This document shows positions 26,305 through 34,073 of a DNA stretch of 34,073 nt, in pieces. A program made the position numbers and the translations under genes. How positions within the stretch are numbered: position 1 is the first letter of the stretch; the number at the start of each line of letters is the position of its first letter. Origin of the DNA: Methylococcaceae bacterium (GTDB lineage: Bacteria; Pseudomonadota; Gammaproteobacteria; Methylococcales; Methylomonadaceae); NCBI GenBank assembly GCA_012965425.1, contig DTSI01000055.1, positions 1-34,073 of the forward strand, written 5' to 3'. The notes beneath the pieces are model-generated. The model saw only the letters and a program-made list of their open reading frames with translations. It had not been told where the DNA came from and ran no database searches.

Positions 26305-27293
26305 TCAGGGTGATTTGTTGGTTTTTTGTATTTTCTTTATTAACAATTTTAGTTTTTGCGGGAATAAGTTATCAAACGGCTGTTACCTCAACAATAGTCG
26401 AAGGGCGTTCAATTGTTTTTGAGATTAAAGACGGCCAATCATTACCTCAAGTTGTGGAGCAATTGAAGCGGGAAAATATTCCTGTGGACGGGCATTGGTT
26501 TAAAATTATTGCCTACGTTAATGGGCAGCAGAATCAATTAAAATCCGGGGAGTATTTAATAACACAAGGAATGAGGTTACCAGAACTCTTAGCCTTATTT
26601 GTTTCCGGAGCATCACGTCAACACACTATAACCATCCCAGAAGGTTGGAGTTTCCAACAAATAAAATATGCCTTACGGCAACATCCGGCAATAAAACAGA
26701 CAATAGATGCGCTTACGCTGCCAGAACTATTAGTCTTATTAAAATGTCCTTATCCACATATTGAGGGTTTACTCTTTCCGGATACCTATTTTTTTTCAAA
26801 AGGCGATTCGGATTTATCTATTCTAAAAAGGGCTTATACAAAGATGAGTCATGTCTTGCTACAAGAGTGGGAAACAAGGCACTATGATTTACCGCTAACG
26901 AGTCGCTATGAAGCACTAATTTTAGCGTCAATTATAGAGAAAGAAACGGCCATCCCATCTGAACGGGATCAAATAGCGGGTGTGTTTATTCGTCGATTAC
27001 GTAAGAAAATGAGGCTACAGGCTGATCCGACTGTTATTTATGGCTTGGGTGAAAAATATCATGGGAACATAAGGACACAGGATCTGCTTGAGGACACACC
27101 TTATAATACCTATCGTCATAAGGGTTTAACGCCGACCCCGATAGCAATGCCAGGACGAGCTGCAATACATGCAGCATTACATCCGGCACAAGGAGAGAGT
27201 TTATATTTTGTAGCCAGTGGAAATCGTCGGCATACCTTTTCTAATTCATTAGAGAGTCATAATAACGCCGTTAATCTTTATCAGAAGCAATAA
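26301..27293 (+). CDS. mltG: endolytic murein transglycosylase MltG
   Basis: This 330-residue protein is the YceG/MltG transglycosylase, which cleaves nascent glycan strands and sets their length. One N-terminal membrane helix (about residues 4-23) anchors it in the inner membrane, with the rest in the periplasm. A LysM-like segment (about 36-105) precedes the catalytic domain. The conserved glutamate is E213 in ALILASIIEKETA, and LQADPTVIYGLG, YNTYRHKGLTPTPIAMPGRAAIHAAL and YFVASG follow in the family order. The start is ATG 26301 in the ATGA overlap with pabC; a start 36 bases upstream would put extra residues before the membrane helix and has no support. Confidence 0.94.
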   Translation: MIRVICWFFVFSLLTILVFAGISYQTAVTSTIVEGRSIVFEIKDGQSLPQVVEQLKRENIPVDGHWFKIIAYVNGQQNQLKSGEYLITQGMRLPELLALFVSGASRQHTITIPEGWSFQQIKYALRQHPAIKQTIDALTLPELLVLLKCPYPHIEGLLFPDTYFFSKGDSDLSILKRAYTKMSHVLLQEWETRHYDLPLTSRYEALILASIIEKETAIPSERDQIAGVFIRRLRKKMRLQADPTVIYGLGEKYHGNIRTQDLLEDTPYNTYRHKGLTPTPIAMPGRAAIHAALHPAQGESLYFVASGNRRHTFSNSLESHNNAVNLYQKQ

Positions 27294-27295
27294 CC

Positions 27296-27922
27296 ATGAG
27301 ACCAGGAAAATTTATAACCTTGGAGGGTGGAGAGGGGCTTGGTAAGTCTACCAATATCCATTTTATTAAAGGTTTTTTAGAAGATAACGGACTTTCAGTT
27401 AGGGTCACTCGAGAGCCGGGCGGAACCCCGTTGGCAGAACAAATTAGATTATTACTTTTAGAAGAACGTAGTGAATCTGTGGCAGAGCAGACGGAATTAT
27501 TGCTTATGTTTTCTGCAAGAGCACAACATCTTAAGGAAGTTATTTATCCTGCATTAGCACAGGGTCAGTGGGTAATTAGTGATCGCTTTACAGATGCAAC
27601 CTATGCTTATCAGGGCGGGGGGCGAGAAATTGATGTTAGTTTAATACAGCAATTGGAAACGTGGGTTCAAGGGACTTTCAGACCTGATTTGACATTACTC
27701 TTGGATGCCCCCATAAATATTGGTATGAGTCGAGTGAAAGAGCGGGTCATCAGCGACCGCTTTGAACAAGAACAAGTTTCATTCTTTGAACGGGTTAGAC
27801 AAGCTTATCTTTTACAAGCGCAAAAAAATCCGAATCGAATCCAAATTATTAATGCTAATCAATCATTACCCGCTGTACAAAGTGATATGGTTGCTCATTT
27901 ATTATCGCTACTAAAAAAATGA
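27296..27922 (+). CDS. tmk: thymidylate kinase
   Basis: This 208-residue P-loop kinase phosphorylates dTMP to dTDP. Seen are FITLEGGEGLGKSTN (P-loop), TREPGGTPLAEQIR, SDRFTDATYAYQGGGR with the DR motif, and a lid segment with RVKERVISDRFEQEQVSFFERVR, whose arginines are typical of the E. coli-type enzyme. It follows mltG after a two-base gap and overlaps holB by four bases, so nucleotide supply and replication genes are coupled. The P-loop reads GLGKS where many relatives have GAGKS or GAGKT; this is conservative. Confidence 0.97.
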   Translation: MRPGKFITLEGGEGLGKSTNIHFIKGFLEDNGLSVRVTREPGGTPLAEQIRLLLLEERSESVAEQTELLLMFSARAQHLKEVIYPALAQGQWVISDRFTDATYAYQGGGREIDVSLIQQLETWVQGTFRPDLTLLLDAPINIGMSRVKERVISDRFEQEQVSFFERVRQAYLLQAQKNPNRIQIINANQSLPAVQSDMVAHLLSLLKK

Positions 27923-28902
27923 GCGTGTCTAGAGGTATTCTTCCTTGGCACGATACGGCTTGGCAATTATTGAAAGGCTATATTTCTAATGAACGAATTC
28001 CGCAAGCACTATTACTTACCGGACAAGCAGGATTAGGAAAGACTCAGTTGGTCAGATTCTTTGTGCACTTGTTATTATGTGAATCTAGGGACCGTAGTCA
28101 TGATTCACCGTGTGGAAAATGTCGGCCTTGTACACTTTTTCTCTCCGGGACACATCCTGATTTTGTTGAGATTAAACCGGAATCAGACGACAAAGATATT
28201 GGCATTGATCAGATTCGTTGGCTGTTGTCAAAAATAAGGCTAACCGTTCATTATCTGCAATATCGGGTTATTGTTGTTCAGCAAGCTGATCAAATGAATC
28301 GTTCCGCCGCGAATAGTTTTTTGAAGGTATTAGAGGAACCACCGGACCGGACAGTGATTATTTTAATCACGGATCAATTGTCGCTTATTCCAGCCACTGT
28401 TCAGAGTCGTTGCCAGAAAATAGCTATAGAACCGCCCACGGCCGGTAGTGCTCTTGATTGGTTAAATGAGAATTACATCACCGGTGATTTACCACTATTA
28501 TTGAAGTTGTCTGGAGGGGCCCCTTTATTAGCGAGAGAATATGCCGAGCGTGATGCAATAACAATTAGGGCGCAGTTATTTGAGAAGTTCTTGCTGTTAC
28601 GTAGTAAAAAGTTGTCTATTGTAACCGTAGCGGCATTTTGTTGTGAACACAATCAATTTGATTTAGTAGCATGGATGATTTCCTTGATTGTTGATCTTAT
28701 GAAAATAAATAAAACCTCCTCGATGACAGGGGTAATGAATGTTGACTTATATGATTCCTTGAAAATGCTAACAGGAGATCTAGACTTACAACGATTATAT
28801 GATTTCTATTTAGTTGCGTTGGAATTACGTATTCAATTAAAACAGTCGATAAATAAAAATTTAGCTTATGAGGGATTTTTTATTAAATGGATGGCGGTTT
28901 AG
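27919..28902 (+). CDS. holB: DNA polymerase III subunit delta'
   Basis: This 327-residue AAA+ clamp-loader subunit has an N-terminal P-loop TGQAGLGKT (about 34-42) and a zinc site of four cysteines (C54, C65, C68, C71), then GTHPDFVEI and the segment VIVVQQADQMNRSAANSFLKVLEEPP. It ends in a helical collar domain. Delta' is the rigid stator of the clamp loader that opens the beta ring. In E. coli this subunit has a degenerate P-loop and does not hydrolyse ATP; here the loop looks intact, as in some other gammaproteobacteria. It starts in the ATGA overlap with tmk and is followed after 14 bases by pilZ. Confidence 0.95.
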   Translation: MSVSRGILPWHDTAWQLLKGYISNERIPQALLLTGQAGLGKTQLVRFFVHLLLCESRDRSHDSPCGKCRPCTLFLSGTHPDFVEIKPESDDKDIGIDQIRWLLSKIRLTVHYLQYRVIVVQQADQMNRSAANSFLKVLEEPPDRTVIILITDQLSLIPATVQSRCQKIAIEPPTAGSALDWLNENYITGDLPLLLKLSGGAPLLAREYAERDAITIRAQLFEKFLLLRSKKLSIVTVAAFCCEHNQFDLVAWMISLIVDLMKINKTSSMTGVMNVDLYDSLKMLTGDLDLQRLYDFYLVALELRIQLKQSINKNLAYEGFFIKWMAV

Positions 28903-28916
28903 GAATAGGAGCTTAA

Positions 28917-29264
28917 ATGTCAGTTCAGAGAGATTTGGAGATATTATCGATTACTATTAATGATTTAGATGAACTACACCGATCTTATATGCCGTTTATT
29001 ATTAATGGCGGTTTATTTCTTCCAACTAAAAGCACGTACCCATTAAATTATGAATTATTTATCTTACTACGGTTAATCGATCATCCTGAGCGGTTATCAA
29101 TTAATGGCAAGGTAATTTGGATAACACCGGGTAATTCTGAGAACTATCGAGTTCAAGGGGTTGGTATACAATTCTATAATGATACAAATAGTACAATAAA
29201 ATTTAAAATAGAGAACCTTCTTTCAACTCATTTGAATTGCATGCAAGCAACTTATACAATGTAG
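28917..29264 (+). CDS. pilZ: type IV pilus PilZ protein
   Basis: This 115-residue protein is a single-domain PilZ of the pilus-assembly kind. ELHRSYMPFIINGGLFLPTKSTYPLNYELFILLRL, then INGKVIWITPG and RVQGVGIQFYND, match the group found between holB and tatD in many gammaproteobacteria. The c-di-GMP-binding RxxxR and DxSxxG motifs of other PilZ domains are not evident: the corresponding segment reads INGGLFL. It probably does not bind the nucleotide itself and instead acts through the PilB ATPase, as known for Pseudomonas and Xanthomonas PilZ. The window's HD-GYP protein is a separate link to c-di-GMP. Confidence 0.92.
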   Translation: MSVQRDLEILSITINDLDELHRSYMPFIINGGLFLPTKSTYPLNYELFILLRLIDHPERLSINGKVIWITPGNSENYRVQGVGIQFYNDTNSTIKFKIENLLSTHLNCMQATYTM

Positions 29265-29291
29265 CCTTCTAATCTTAGCGGTTACTTTTTT

Positions 29292-30077
29292 ATGTTAATT
29301 GATTCTCATTGTCATCTTGATCTGATTGATCTTGCGCCTTATGAAGGTGACTTTAAAAACTTTGTTTTAGCTACACAGGAACAACAAATTGATTCGATGC
29401 TTTGTATTAGTATTGATTTGGAGTCCTACCCAGCCATGTATCGGTTAGTCGAACCGTTTGAAAATATACCGGTCACTGTTGGTGTCCATCCTAATGTACA
29501 AGATTGCCATGACCCCAGTGTTGAGGAATTAGTTAATTTGGGACAGGATTCAAAGGTTATTGGTATTGGTGAAACAGGGTTAGATTATTTTCGCAGTGAG
29601 GGGAATCTTGACTGGCAACATCAACGTTTTCGCCGTCATATTAGAGCAGCTAAATTATTAGATAAACCTTTGATCGTACATACTCGCGAAGCCGGTGACG
29701 ATACCATCCGAATTTTACAGGAAGAAGGGGCCGCTGAAGTAGGCGGTGTCATCCATTGCTTCACCGAAGATTGGGCCATGGCTGAAAAAGCATTAGCTTT
29801 AAATTTTTATATTTCTTTCTCAGGTATTGTGACCTTTAAAAATGCACAGCAAGTTCAGGAGGTGGCACAAAAGGTGCCAGCAGATCGCTTTCTTGTGGAA
29901 ACAGATTCACCCTATTTGGCACCTGTCCCTTTTCGAGGTAAGCCGAATTATCCATTGTATGTCCATCACGTGGCAAAATTTATGGCGCAACTACGCAATA
30001 CATCGGTAGAACAAATTGCCGAACAAAGTTCACGTAATTTTCGAACCTTATTTTATAATCGCAAGGGACTGGTTTGA
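29292..30077 (+). CDS. TatD-family metal-dependent hydrolase
   Basis: This 261-residue protein is a TIM-barrel metallohydrolase of the TatD/YcfH family. The metal motif DSHCHLD opens the protein; VGVHPN, GIGETGLDYF, LIVHTREA, GVIHCFTED and LVETDSPYLAPVPFRGKPN follow in the usual order, so all metal ligands are present. Relatives are 3'-5' DNA exonucleases or D-aminoacyl-tRNA deacylase-like enzymes; the precise substrate is not determined by sequence. The neighbours (holB, pilZ) make YcfH the best ortholog match. It is the last gene of the run and converges on an opposite-strand gene with 27 bases between. Confidence 0.94.
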   Translation: MLIDSHCHLDLIDLAPYEGDFKNFVLATQEQQIDSMLCISIDLESYPAMYRLVEPFENIPVTVGVHPNVQDCHDPSVEELVNLGQDSKVIGIGETGLDYFRSEGNLDWQHQRFRRHIRAAKLLDKPLIVHTREAGDDTIRILQEEGAAEVGGVIHCFTEDWAMAEKALALNFYISFSGIVTFKNAQQVQEVAQKVPADRFLVETDSPYLAPVPFRGKPNYPLYVHHVAKFMAQLRNTSVEQIAEQSSRNFRTLFYNRKGLV

Positions 30078-30104
30078 ATAAGTTGTTGATGGTAACAATA
30101 GAAT

Positions 30105-31244
30105 TTATGGCGTTGTTGCCTCATCGACAAGCGCTAAGGCGTGCTCTAATTGATCAAATGTATTATAGAAATGGGGTGAAAATCGGACCCCATCTCCCCT
30201 CATAGCACAAAGCACCTGTTTGTTTTGTAAGTAATTGAATAAGTACTGCTTAGTGAGTGTTTTATGTTTGAAGAGTACGATGCCAGAATTAAGTTGGGTT
30301 GGCGATGCACTTAATAAAATGAGCTGTTTATTTTGTTGTATTTTAGAGGCCAAATAGCGGGCATTGGCTAAAACTTGTTGTTCTACTGTATCCATTCCAA
30401 CTTCTAATAATACTGATAAACTGGCTGATAAAGCATGTATTCCTAGCATGTTAGGACTGCCACATTCAAAACGTTGTGCTGTTGAGTGTGCCTCCCAGGG
30501 CTGGTTTTCGTAGTCATGGGTATCTTTGATCATATGCCAGCCGAACTGGGTTAATTTAAGTAGTTTTCTAGCATTAGGGCGGCTATAAAAAACACCTAAT
30601 CCCTCTGGGGCACACATCCATTTGTGGCCATCGGCCATAACAAAATCAGCTTGGTAGCGTTGGACGTCAAACTTTATTGCACCTAGACTTTGAATGGCAT
30701 CAATACAAAATAAAATACCGCGTTGTTGGCAAAAGTCTCCAATCATTTCAAGGTTGAGGTGTTGGCCTGCTGCAAACTGAACTGAACTAATAGTAATCAG
30801 ACGTGTGTTTTTGTCGACGTTTGAAAATAAGCTGGCCTCTGGTGTTTGGTCTCGTTGTAAATCAGTTTGTCTAAATTCTACACCTTGGTTTTTAAGTGAT
30901 TGCCATGGGATTCGATTGGAAGGAAATTCAATATTGCTGGAAACAATATTATCACCCGGATTCCAGTGAAGTCCGTAAGCGACAAAAGATAAGGCTTCAG
31001 ATGTGTTTTTTACCAATGCAACATCATTTATTGATGGTGCATTGATGAGTTGTTTTAATTGTTTTTTTAGGGTCTTTTCAAGGCTTAGCCAGTGTAAATA
31101 ATTTGTTGAACCTACGGCACCATTTTCTTGGGCAAAATTTGCAACGGCATCGACGGTGCGCTGAGGCCAAGGAGCTACGGCGGCATGGTTAAGGTGAATG
31201 ATATGAGTATCTAACTGAAATTCAGGGTGTTGTGTGTTAGTCAT
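30105..31244 (-). CDS. class V aminotransferase-like PLP enzyme
   Basis: This 379-residue PLP enzyme is of the class V group (NifS/isopenicillin-N epimerase-like). Seen are HLNHAAVAPWPQRTVDAV at the start, LVKNTSEALSFVAYGL, the cofactor aspartate D182 in CIDAIQSLGA and the PLP lysine K208 in MADGHKWMCAPEGLGVFY. It lacks a clear cysteine-containing loop of cysteine desulfurases at the right place, so it is unlikely to be IscS or SufS. The substrate is unknown. It faces tatD, and a hypothetical secreted-protein gene lies upstream on the same strand with a 55-base gap. Family and fold are firm, and function is open. Confidence 0.85.
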   Translation of the reverse strand: MTNTQHPEFQLDTHIIHLNHAAVAPWPQRTVDAVANFAQENGAVGSTNYLHWLSLEKTLKKQLKQLINAPSINDVALVKNTSEALSFVAYGLHWNPGDNIVSSNIEFPSNRIPWQSLKNQGVEFRQTDLQRDQTPEASLFSNVDKNTRLITISSVQFAAGQHLNLEMIGDFCQQRGILFCIDAIQSLGAIKFDVQRYQADFVMADGHKWMCAPEGLGVFYSRPNARKLLKLTQFGWHMIKDTHDYENQPWEAHSTAQRFECGSPNMLGIHALSASLSVLLEVGMDTVEQQVLANARYLASKIQQNKQLILLSASPTQLNSGIVLFKHKTLTKQYLFNYLQNKQVLCAMRGDGVRFSPHFYNTFDQLEHALALVDEATTP

Positions 31245-31299
31245 AGGGTGACTATCTTAACGATAAAAAACACGATGCTATTTATAACTAATAAGTGTT

Positions 31300-31716
31300 T
31301 TAATCATCTATTGTAATAAAGCTTTCCTCAAGTCCAGAAACACCAATGATGGACCAACTGTTGATATTGTCTATACGTTTGTAGTTGTTTTTGAATAAAT
31401 AGCGGATTCTGCAAATGTAACCTCTATTTATAAAGTCATTAGGTCCAATAATGACTTTAGCGGAAGCATTAATAATAAAATTAGTCTTGTTTTGATAAAC
31501 CCCTTTGGGTCGTTCAGGAAATTCAAAGGTGAATTTATTCAGATATAGTTTTTTAATGTAATGGTTGCAATGATTAAATGCGGCCATTTTTGGACTGAGC
31601 GTGGTTTTCTGGGGCGTAGGTGACGTTTTAGTTGCAGAGGCTGCATAGGCTAAGGTGCTTTTATTTAATGTCAAAAAAGGCAGCAACAGTAAAAGAGCGA
31701 AGTATTTTTTTTTCAT
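31300..31716 (-). CDS. small exported protein, no recognised family
   Basis: This 138-residue protein has a clear signal peptide: KKK, then a hydrophobic stretch to about residue 18, and a likely cut after AYA at residue 26. A Thr/Ser/Pro/Lys-rich linker (27-42) follows. The mature part of about 95 residues contains two cysteines (C50 and C101) and a beta-rich-looking pattern of alternating hydrophobic and charged residues (FTFEFPERPKGVYQNKT, then ASAKVIIGPNDFINRGYICRIRYLF). I do not recognise a family. The wording VIIGPND and YICRIRY vaguely suggests a beta-sandwich. It sits head-to-head with the Sel1-like gene and could be co-controlled with it. Confidence 0.6.
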   Translation of the reverse strand: MKKKYFALLLLLPFLTLNKSTLAYAASATKTSPTPQKTTLSPKMAAFNHCNHYIKKLYLNKFTFEFPERPKGVYQNKTNFIINASAKVIIGPNDFINRGYICRIRYLFKNNYKRIDNINSWSIIGVSGLEESFITIDD

Positions 31717-31862
31717 AGCGATTCGTAATAAAAATTAAGGGCTCAGAGAAACGATATTGACAGCATTAAAATCCTGATTACTAATTTGACATATGACCTA
31801 TAGTATAGTAATTGATTGCTTAGTATCTAAAAAATTATTTTGGAAATAATTGAGGATTGATA
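31717..31862. other. divergent intergenic region between two exported-protein genes
   Basis: These 146 bases separate the two small exported-protein genes, which are read away from each other. Two perfect TTGACA hexamers are present on the plus strand (31757-31762 and 31786-31791), but neither has a good -10 box 16-18 bases further on. The region is A/T-rich. No operator palindrome was recognised. Confidence 0.4.
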
Positions 31863-32450
31863 GTGAGAAAGAGTATTTTGTTTTATCTGTTTGTGTTGTT
31901 TACCGATAATATTTGGGCTTGTGTTGATTCTTCTTTGGATAATACGCAGAATTTTGAGAATTGTCTTAAAGCTGCTGAACAAGGGGATGCAATTTCTCAA
32001 TTTCAAGTCGGTGTCATGTATTCAAAAGGTCAGGGGACGGGGGTAAATAATCAAAAAGCAGTGGAATGGTTTAGAAAATCGGCGGAATCCAGCGACCAAT
32101 TACAGCATATCTATCAGGGGAAGAGTTCAGTAAAAGCAAATCAGCGCGGTATTAATAAACTCATTGAGGTGTATGGGAAAATTTCTAATATTGGAACCTT
32201 TGAACACGGTGATTCTTTTGAAGACGATGCAAAAATAATTTGTTCAGGGCTTAGTGAGGATGAGTTAAGTAAAAATAGGGTTACTTTTTCTACCGCGTAT
32301 TTTAATGAGGACAACCCATTATCAACGGCATCTGGCAACCCGGATGGGCCTTTTCAGCGATTGAAAAGGCAATTGAAAGTATTGCAAATTGAGAATAGTC
32401 GCTTACAACGTCAAGTTAATGATTTGGAAAATAAATGTGACAAAGAATAA
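31863..32450 (+). CDS. small exported Sel1-repeat protein with C-terminal coiled coil
   Basis: This 195-residue protein has a signal peptide (RKSILFYLFVLFTDNIWA) that ends in C20. The sequence IWAC is an imperfect lipobox, so it may be a lipoprotein or simply secreted. Residues about 43-79 form one Sel1/TPR-like repeat (FQVGVMYSKGQGTGVNNQKAVEWFRKSAE). The middle is without recognised domain, and residues about 165-192 look like a coiled coil (LKRQLKVLQIENSRLQRQVNDLE). The start is GTG at 31863, because GAGGA at 31852-31856 lies six bases before it; an in-frame TTG at 31857 has no spacing from that site. One repeat is few for a Sel1 protein. The role is unknown. Confidence 0.7.
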   Translation: MRKSILFYLFVLFTDNIWACVDSSLDNTQNFENCLKAAEQGDAISQFQVGVMYSKGQGTGVNNQKAVEWFRKSAESSDQLQHIYQGKSSVKANQRGINKLIEVYGKISNIGTFEHGDSFEDDAKIICSGLSEDELSKNRVTFSTAYFNEDNPLSTASGNPDGPFQRLKRQLKVLQIENSRLQRQVNDLENKCDKE

Positions 32451-32531
32451 GTTTTTTTATCGGATGTTGAATGAAGAGAACACTTTTGACACCACTATTG
32501 GGCTGTGATGATAAGGCGTTATCTGTATTAG

Positions 32532-32587
32532 TGTCATTACCAAGGGAAACTGTCGGACTAATTACCGAGCGACTTTGTCGTAATACC
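32532..32587 (+). repeat. iterated motifs at the insertion-sequence end
   Basis: TGTC followed by a run ending in (A/T)TACC occurs three times: TGTC-ATTACC at 32532-32541, TGTCGGACTA-ATTACC at 32551-32566 and TGTCGTA-ATACC at 32576-32587. Start-to-start distances are 19 and 25 bases. Several copies of a short motif within one element end are typical transposase binding sites. The alignment is by eye and the spacing between the two halves varies. Confidence 0.5.
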
Positions 32588-32601
32588 ATATCAGAGCAAA
32601 A

Positions 32602-34073
32602 TTATTTCGGCAATGATTGTGAGCGATGAAGTCTTAATGCACAGGTATTCATGTTTTCTCGTAGCCACACAGACCTGACACCATTGGCACTGATCTCAAC
32701 ACCATGATTTACTTTAAGCAGTGCTGATACTTGCACTTGGCCGAGGTGTGGGTTTTGTAATGAGAAGTTGATGAGCAACTTTTCAAGTGCCTCATCGGTT
32801 CTGTTTTTATGGCGATGATTAGAGGTTATTTGCTTTTTTAATGCCGCTTTACCTCCTTGTTTAATTAATCGCCGATGACGGTAAATAGTATCGCGTGAGA
32901 CTCCACTGATGCGTGATGCTTCACTCACATTACCTAGCTGATCTGCCAAGGCAAGTACGTCGAGTTTTTTCTTTATTTCCATATCTTCCATTGAGAGCTT
33001 AGTTGGCTCAATTACTTCTGATACGGTTAAATGACGCCCTGCGAAATAAGCAGTAAAGTCGTGTTTACTAGTTTTTCTAATCTCTATTTTCTGTTTAGCA
33101 ATAGAGTGTTTCAGCGGCGATTCAATGAGATAAAACTTATTTCCGTAGCTAAAGGTGTGGTCATTTCTAATCTTTCGATATTCTTTCTGAACACAGACAT
33201 CATCAAGGTTTATATGCTCTGCTACAGGAGTATATTCAGAGTCTTGGTTTTTGGCTATGACGACTACTTTTTGTTGCCAGAATTGAGGAATGAATATGTC
33301 TTGTAAGTAACGATTAGCGCTTGCCATATCTTTGATATGGTTAAGTCTTAATTCAGGTACTAGGCGGTCTTGTAAAGTATCGAACGAACGCTCAATACAC
33401 CCTTTACCTTGAGGTGAATTAGCAAAAATGATCTCGATGCCCAACTCATTACAAGCCCGCTGTACCTGAGAGAAGTTACAGCGTTTTGGACCACCGAAAA
33501 TGCCAGCCCTATCCACATAAAGCACCTTGAATAAACCTTTTTTCTCAATGTAATTGCGCAGCACTTTCAAACAACCAGCAGTAGTTTCTGATTTAAAAAA
33601 CTCGCCATGGATTTCACTCGTTGCATCATCAATGATAGCAATTAAACAGGAAGTTTGGTCACCAAACCAGCGATGAGGACTGCCGTCCATTTGCAACAAT
33701 AACCCTGGTGACTCCAAACGTTCACGTCTTTTACGGGCTTTTACACGTCGACGTTTAGCGCGTTTAACATGGTGAATGTCATGCGCCCAAAACCTAAGTG
33801 TTTCCCGCTTAACCACAATATTCTCATTTGCCTTAAGCAATTCCGCTAAGTGCAATAAATTCACATCGAAGTATTTATCTTTGATTAACGCTTGAACTTG
33901 TCGCTTTAAACTATCAGGTGTTTTATTTGTGGGAGCCTTGCCAGTATTGCGATGAACAACGAATTGAATACCGATCTTATGATATTTCTGAAGGTAACGT
34001 TCAATAGTTCTTCTCGATTTATTGAGCAACTTAGCAGCATTAGCGATGGTGATTTTACGTTCAGCTACTTTAG
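32602..34073 (-). CDS. DDE transposase with extra C-terminal helix-turn-helix (partial, 5' end outside window)
   Basis: The reading frame runs from 32602 to the window edge at 34073 without a stop, so the start is not in the window; at least 489 residues are visible. The first internal residues, ITIANAAKLLNKSRRTIERYLQKY, are a helix-turn-helix. The DDE catalytic core has LLQMDGSPHRWFG, VLYVDRAGIFGG and GKGCIERSFDTLQ; the acidic residues are D115, D173 and E213 counted from the TTG at 34029, with spacings of 58 and 40. This wording fits the IS1202-like part of the ISNCY group. After the usual end (about residue 345) a second helix-turn-helix region follows, NVSEASRISGVSRDTIYRHRRL, with HPHLGQVQVSALLK and GVRSVWLRE. 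The core appears intact. Confidence 0.85.
   Translation of the reverse strand, partial: KVAERKITIANAAKLLNKSRRTIERYLQKYHKIGIQFVVHRNTGKAPTNKTPDSLKRQVQALIKDKYFDVNLLHLAELLKANENIVVKRETLRFWAHDIHHVKRAKRRRVKARKRRERLESPGLLLQMDGSPHRWFGDQTSCLIAIIDDATSEIHGEFFKSETTAGCLKVLRNYIEKKGLFKVLYVDRAGIFGGPKRCNFSQVQRACNELGIEIIFANSPQGKGCIERSFDTLQDRLVPELRLNHIKDMASANRYLQDIFIPQFWQQKVVVIAKNQDSEYTPVAEHINLDDVCVQKEYRKIRNDHTFSYGNKFYLIESPLKHSIAKQKIEIRKTSKHDFTAYFAGRHLTVSEVIEPTKLSMEDMEIKKKLDVLALADQLGNVSEASRISGVSRDTIYRHRRLIKQGGKAALKKQITSNHRHKNRTDEALEKLLINFSLQNPHLGQVQVSALLKVNHGVEISANGVRSVWLRENMNTCALRLHRSQSLPK

Larger units (their letters stand above)
32532..34073 (-). mobile_element. insertion sequence (IS1202/ISNCY-like), truncated by the window edge
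   Basis: The element includes a transposase gene on the minus strand that is open to the right edge of the window. Its left end is proposed at 32532, where TGTCATTACC starts a series of three related motifs between the transposase stop and the Sel1-like gene. The right end and target-site duplication are outside the window, so the boundary is inferred. It lies next to a run of accessory-like genes at the edge of the housekeeping cluster. Confidence 0.6.

Noticed and set aside
1-34073. CRISPR arrays, tRNA or rRNA genes, prophage or toxin-antitoxin modules
   Set aside because: No regularly spaced direct repeats, no cloverleaf with conserved TTCGA arm, no rRNA stretch and no phage or toxin gene was seen on either strand.

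Overview
The window is AT-rich, tightly packed chromosomal DNA from a gammaproteobacterium. Three points support this: the order gyrA-serC-pheA-hisC-tyrA-aroA-cmk-rpsA-ihfB, the order yceD-rpmF-plsX-fabH-fabD-fabG-acpP-fabF-pabC-mltG-tmk-holB-pilZ-tatD, and a DusA-type tRNA-dihydrouridine synthase. A methanotroph-like (Methylococcales) or sulfur-oxidiser-like lineage is possible. That is only a guess from general resemblance and no marker here settles it.

Region 1 (1-8493) starts with the last codons of gyrA and runs into an operon-like series for serine, phenylalanine, tyrosine and shikimate-pathway synthesis. Gene borders there overlap by 1-4 bases or are separated by 6-16 bases. Cytidylate kinase and ribosomal protein S1 follow. 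S1 has its own hairpin leader and ends at a strong intrinsic terminator, after which comes ihfB. Region 2 (8494-11587) is a ferrous-iron uptake operon, feoA-feoB-feoC, with a near-consensus promoter whose -10 box lies inside a Fur box, and a terminator after feoC. Region 3 (11588-19122) is a set of mostly single genes: prfC, a secreted DUF1499 protein, dusA behind an unusually structured leader, folE, a membrane-anchored MutS-type ATPase, an HD-GYP response regulator and a Maf nucleotide pyrophosphatase.

Region 4 (19143-30077) is the fatty-acid cluster: yceD-rpmF, then plsX-fabH-fabD-fabG, then acpP as its own short unit, then fabF. It runs on into pabC-mltG-tmk-holB-pilZ-tatD with several 4-base ATGA overlaps. 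PlsX, FabH, FabD, FabG, AcpP and FabF together initiate and elongate acyl chains on ACP and feed phospholipid synthesis. MltG acts in the cell wall, Tmk and HolB in DNA replication, and PilZ in type IV pili. Region 5 (30105-34073) is accessory-like: a class V aminotransferase, two small exported proteins without clear function, and an insertion sequence that runs off the right edge.

No clear new defence, biosynthetic or CRISPR system is visible. The observations most worth a second look are the folded leader of dusA, the long hairpin between rpmF and plsX, the membrane-bound MutS homologue, the iterated motifs at the insertion-sequence end and the extra helix-turn-helix tail on its transposase, and a yceD promoter that predicts an almost leaderless message. 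There is no gene-free stretch longer than 300 bases.
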